DNA from: Bacillota bacterium
GTDB lineage: Bacteria; Bacillota; Clostridia; Lachnospirales; Anaerotignaceae
Reading direction: 5' to 3'
Length of the DNA: 64,000 nucleotides
NCBI GenBank assembly: GCA_021768705.1
Contig: JAETUG010000003.1
Coordinates: 81,616 to 145,615 of the forward strand
Shown: piece after piece, positions 62,901-64,000 of the stretch
Layout of the letters: each line of letters starts with the position of its first letter
Position numbering within the stretch: position 1 is the stretch's first letter
Program-made: the position numbers and the translations under genes
The notes under the pieces: model-generated
The model's database searches: none
The model's input: only the letters and a program-made list of their open reading frames with translations
Told to the model about the DNA's origin: nothing

Positions 62901-63926
62901 ATGGTGGACGAGGCACATTATTTCAAAAATCTTTTCTTGGTAACAAAGATGCGAAATGTTAGTGGCATTGCTCAGACAGAAGCACAGAAATCTTCTGACC
63001 TGTTTATGAAATGCCGGTACCTGGATGAACTGACGGGCGGCAAAGGCATCGTATTTGCCACGGGTACTCCTATTTCAAATTCAATGGTGGAACTTTATAC
63101 TATGCAGCGATATTTGCAGTATGGCACCTTGGCACAGATGGAATTACAGCATTTCGACGCATGGGCATCTACTTTTGGGGAAACAACAACAGCCATTGAG
63201 CTGGCTCCAGAAGGGACAGGCTACCGTGCGAAAACAAGATTCTCAAAGTTTTATAATCTGCCTGAACTGATGTCCATGTTCAAATGTGTGGCGGACATTC
63301 AGACAGCGGATATGCTGAACCTACCTGTACCAAAGGCAAACTTTCATGTGGAAGTCATCAAGCCGACAGAAATACAGCAGGAAATGGTGGCATCCCTTGC
63401 GGAGAGAGCAGAGGAAATCAGAGCGGGCAATGTTGATCCTACCGTTGATAATATGCTAAAAATCACAAATGACGGCAGAAAACTAGCACTGGATCAGAGG
63501 CTCATCAATCCGATGCTGCCAGATGATGAAAACTGCAAACTTGCCGTTTGTGCCAACAATGTATTCCGCATCTGGGAAGAAACAAAAGAACAGCGGTCTA
63601 CCCAGTTGGTGTTCTGTGACCTTTCTACGCCCGGTGCGAAAACTACCATTGGCATGAAGGAAATAGAGAACGGCTCTTTTGAGATGGATTATTCTCAATT
63701 TTCCAATGCCTATGATGACTTGAAGAAGAAATTGCTGGAGAAAGGTGTACCGGAAGAAGAAATCGCCTTCATCCATGAAGCCAATACAGAAGCCCAGAAG
63801 AAAGAAATGTTCACCAAGGTACGCCGTGGTGATATTCGGGTTTTGATGGGTAGTACCCAGAAGATGGGGGCAGGTACCAATGTGCGTGTGACTCGTTCGC
63901 AACTGAAAAGGTTGCGCTCAAGTTAA
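56955..63926 (+). CDS. Giant ArdC-like / N6-adenine methylase / SNF2 helicase, interrupted
   Basis: TTG start after AAGGAGGAAGGA. Residues 1-90 are ArdC-like (NWTAFLRTAGNNYKYSFHDQ, then WINRGSKGIALIDD). Residues ~270-400 form a hydrophilic low-complexity linker. The ~1130-1330 region holds an N6-adenine methylase: SAM motif EPACGTGNFFG and catalytic-like VGNVPFG. The helicase follows: Walker A EVGAGKT, DEAH as LMVDEAHYFKN, then GTPISNSM. At motif VI (MGAGTNV) the homology stops and a foreign tail (RVTRSQLKRLRSS) leads to a stop, so true coding probably ends near 63881. It should aid ICE establishment against host restriction; that is inference. Confidence 0.9.
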   Translation: MASKLNDIIPLMEQTTKNLTTNPQNWTAFLRTAGNNYKYSFHDQVLIYAQRPNATACAPIDMWNKRFRRWINRGSKGIALIDDTKEKLCLRYVFDIADTFSHYGNEVRLWQMQQRFQEGVAETLTNSFGTVDGSDIPSILLSTAKNAADDHFTDYLENLMDVKERSFLDDLDGLSIQAAFRQMLESSIGYMLLTRCGYDASEYLNTEDFTQIFNFNTVETITVLGTASTDISEMVLREIESTVKGMIREEKRTGKKFAENEITIDNEGERAEEKNETERGVEDGHHLQTDGRLPAAGTDTDSRSAEHREIRTDAESVSQEPQESILLNADSERKTDGTSGGNRTDSPAADRRSDEADGPENRTDRGNESQGSDELGRNDEQYPSGGRRTDSERPDLQLTPSLNGGNEEKTLPPFLNEELLNELFCSEQHLKVKRSDVIQYFREHTDMDQRAEYMKGIYGDSYTELLVLDGQRVGYKKEDKGLLTWKGSYLSREEESFFSWGIVQEYVANLIERNLYFPAHPLPVLKPVVEQLSLFGVETEEQAKQIKEVPKPTFTLSQQVIDEVLTSGSNKRDTRLRICAWFQKNKGLERDAAFLREEFGNDGKGFIIGEERVTVRYNFDGIRIARGVSVERSDESSLLTWKQVATRIQELLDMGQFMPQEELDQVREWELRDVAEKINLLYRDEFRNVPDEYKIVSPYGISYDKFIDEVSEKLKDDDWVEEVAKNISDITMMLPNYPPSFRIIHEPEDVHERVLDLCYVPMPFRAQDSFTFAEERKFISDDEIDAVFIRRGSGIEGGKYRIYTYFSNDHTEKEKADFLKDEFGTGGMAAMGDNIDHSSKGFEYSRGTIGRPYDKVKLTWPQAAKRIDKLIAENRYMSQSELEYYPEYEKRMLAARIRSFYERVPQDTPKPYSMDMGWNDTIDVICKLLDDQEQVQKLISDMTAVLDNIADFDKDYARKKEILEVLISYDNGTYALIGTRNESPYPVPEEKIEQKEEKLSLPEISVPKKEEPAEQQPEGEKINYRITNDALGVGSDREKCRNNIEAIRTLRQIEQENRLATSEEQEILSKYIGWGGLPQVFEENNSSWANEYRELQGLLTPEEYVSARSSVLNAHYTSPVVIRAMYQAIENMGFRRGNILEPACGTGNFFGMLPESMQESKLYGVELDSITGRIAKQLYQKNNIAVCGFEETNLPDSFFDVAVGNVPFGSFKVLDRKYDKHNFLIHDYFFAKTIDKVRPGGVIAFVTSKGTMDKKNSSVRKYIAQRADLLGAIRLPNTAFQANAGTEVTTDILFLQKRDRIIDIEPDWVHLGQNEDGIPMNQYFLDHPEMVLGEMEYHEGLYGGKKVTTCNPFPDADLGEQLTEAITHIQGEVNEYEFDEILDEEQDQSIPADPTIRNFSYALVDGDIYYRENSRMYPANVSATAESRIRGMIGIRDSVRRLIEYQTEEYPDKDILEEQKTLNKLYDAFSKQYGLLNSRGNNMAFSQDSSYPLLCSLEILDEQGNLKRKADMFSKRTIKPNVKVDRVDTASEALAVSLAERACVDMGFMSGLTGRAEETLFSELTGVVFRDYDGFSKEVYTYRTADDFLSGNVRQKLKKYQQMAELFSTDPQLADVLKRNIEALQQVQPEDLKASEISVRLGSTWLPADVAQQFTYELLDTPYYARQQIKVLYSKHTGEWNVTAKSYDRTNVKSENTYGTKRINAYKIIEDTLNQRDVRIFDKIVDAEGNERRVLNKKETAIAQSKQELIKQAFKDWVWKDADRRERLVTLYNERFNSIRPREYDGSHIRFSGINPEITLRKHQINAIAHIMYGGNTLLAHEVGAGKTFEMVAAAMESKRLGLCAKTLVVVPNHITEQFGAEWLQLYPAANILVATKKDFETKNRRKFCGRIATGEYDAVIIGHSQLEKIPVSIERQQHILESQIEEIVEGIREAKAARSENYTIKQMEKTRKSLEAKLKKLNDQSRKDNLVTFEELGIDRLMVDEAHYFKNLFLVTKMRNVSGIAQTEAQKSSDLFMKCRYLDELTGGKGIVFATGTPISNSMVELYTMQRYLQYGTLAQMELQHFDAWASTFGETTTAIELAPEGTGYRAKTRFSKFYNLPELMSMFKCVADIQTADMLNLPVPKANFHVEVIKPTEIQQEMVASLAERAEEIRAGNVDPTVDNMLKITNDGRKLALDQRLINPMLPDDENCKLAVCANNVFRIWEETKEQRSTQLVFCDLSTPGAKTTIGMKEIENGSFEMDYSQFSNAYDDLKKKLLEKGVPEEEIAFIHEANTEAQKKEMFTKVRRGDIRVLMGSTQKMGAGTNVRVTRSQLKRLRSS
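57802..58149 (+). CDS. tnpV: TnpV-like protein overprinted inside the giant gene
   Basis: 115 residues in the +1 frame relative to the giant gene. ITYRQMGDYQLPELTLTADQ, IGKYGRMRKAYLKNHKKAY and KGKLMEHLAEIEQTAQRQIE match the TnpV family of transposon proteins, as does the ending ILNDLIYS. ATG 57802 follows AAAGGGGCGTCGAAG. It overlies the linker of the giant protein, so one DNA stretch encodes a folded TnpV and a disordered linker. TnpV biochemical role is not established. Confidence 0.82.
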   Translation: MDITYRQMGDYQLPELTLTADQPNIGKYGRMRKAYLKNHKKAYYSTLILKGKLMEHLAEIEQTAQRQIEDLTKQMAQKTGLTEEMKAKDQMNWVGMMNNIHQAAEEQILNDLIYS

Positions 63927-64000
63927 ATTTTATGAGATTGAAAGGAGCTTAAAAAGAATGATTTGAAGAACTGATATTCCGACAGGTGGAATGACGGAGT
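63882..64000 (+). mobile_element. 5' end of a probable group II intron
   Basis: The giant gene loses its reading sense exactly at GTGCG (63882), the group II intron 5' consensus GTGYG. The next bases form a CGCAAC-TGAAAAG-GTTGCG hairpin and further structured sequence, as in intron domain I. It runs off the window edge; the reverse-transcriptase gene and 3' end are not visible. Confidence 0.72.

Larger units (their letters stand above)
52566..64000 (+). mobile_element. Left part of a Tn1549-like integrative conjugative element
   Basis: From the junction in the collagen-like gene onward, gene content changes to repA, parA, parB, accessory genes and the large methylase-helicase typical of Tn1549/CTn-type ICEs. 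Base composition and codon use are more AT-rich up to about 57 kb. The right end, integrase, relaxase and type IV secretion genes are outside the window, so the family is inferred from gene order. The left terminal sequence would be near AGACTCTCTTTTATAC. Confidence 0.82.

Overview
The window looks like a chromosome segment of a low-to-mid GC anaerobic member of the Bacillota (class Clostridia, Lachnospirales-like). The reasons are the Bacillus/Clostridium-type order pgpH-ybeY-cdd-era-yqzL-recO-glyS, a glycine T-box, the alpha2-type GlyRS, MecA, Ktr/Trk potassium uptake, S-layer-homology proteins, TTG and GTG starts behind strong AGGAGG sites, and many U-tailed hairpin terminators. No species name can be supported from the sequence alone. 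Almost all genes are on the + strand, as expected for a leading-strand segment. The exceptions are a small XRE regulator, mecA, a MATE pump, a D-threonine-aldolase-like enzyme and a collagen-like gene.

Region by region: 1-8.2 kb is an RNA and translation housekeeping block (pgpH end, ybeY, cdd, a family 4 uracil-DNA glycosylase, era, yqzL-like, recO, T-box, glyS). 8.25-9.54 kb is an unusual cassette: a small HTH repressor and a divergent cysteine-rich mini-protein share twin operators and are enclosed by two ~320-bp imperfect inverted repeats. 9.6-19.9 kb carries mecA, a large membrane protein, a LysM protein, rho, rpmE, a DUF1385 protein, prmC, prfA and a split chromate transporter. 20-23.9 kb has glycogen phosphorylase, tRNA-Arg(CCG), a dense DnaA-box cluster beside an AT-rich stretch, and hpf. 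24-26 kb is a decaying zone with a broken S-layer-type gene, a PLP-decarboxylase remnant and several hairpins. 26-44 kb returns to core genes: MATE, tdk, trkH/trkA, secA, a C39-GNAT fusion, prfB with a programmed frameshift, a pseudouridine synthase, a nucleotidyltransferase, prmA, rsmE, a cysteine desulfurase, thiI, a 44-residue lipoprotein and a DUF896 protein. 42-52 kb holds a MerR-type regulator broken by deletion, secreted and S-layer proteins, and a polar amino-acid ABC transporter followed by a DapF-fold racemase-like gene.

From about 52.57 kb to the end lies the left part of an integrated conjugative (Tn1549-like) element. It has interrupted a collagen-like gene inside its Gly-X-Y repeats. 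It encodes a RepA_N-type initiator with 46-bp iteron-like repeats inside the gene, ParA, ParB, two cargo or accessory proteins, and a giant ArdC-like/adenine-methylase/SNF2-helicase protein. A TnpV-type protein is overprinted within the giant gene in another frame. The giant gene is itself broken at helicase motif VI by what looks like the 5' end of a group II intron.

Four copies of a nested palindromic element (five hairpins with overall dyad symmetry) sit between core operons. Their stems differ in sequence but keep pairing, so they are the least explained structure in the core chromosome.
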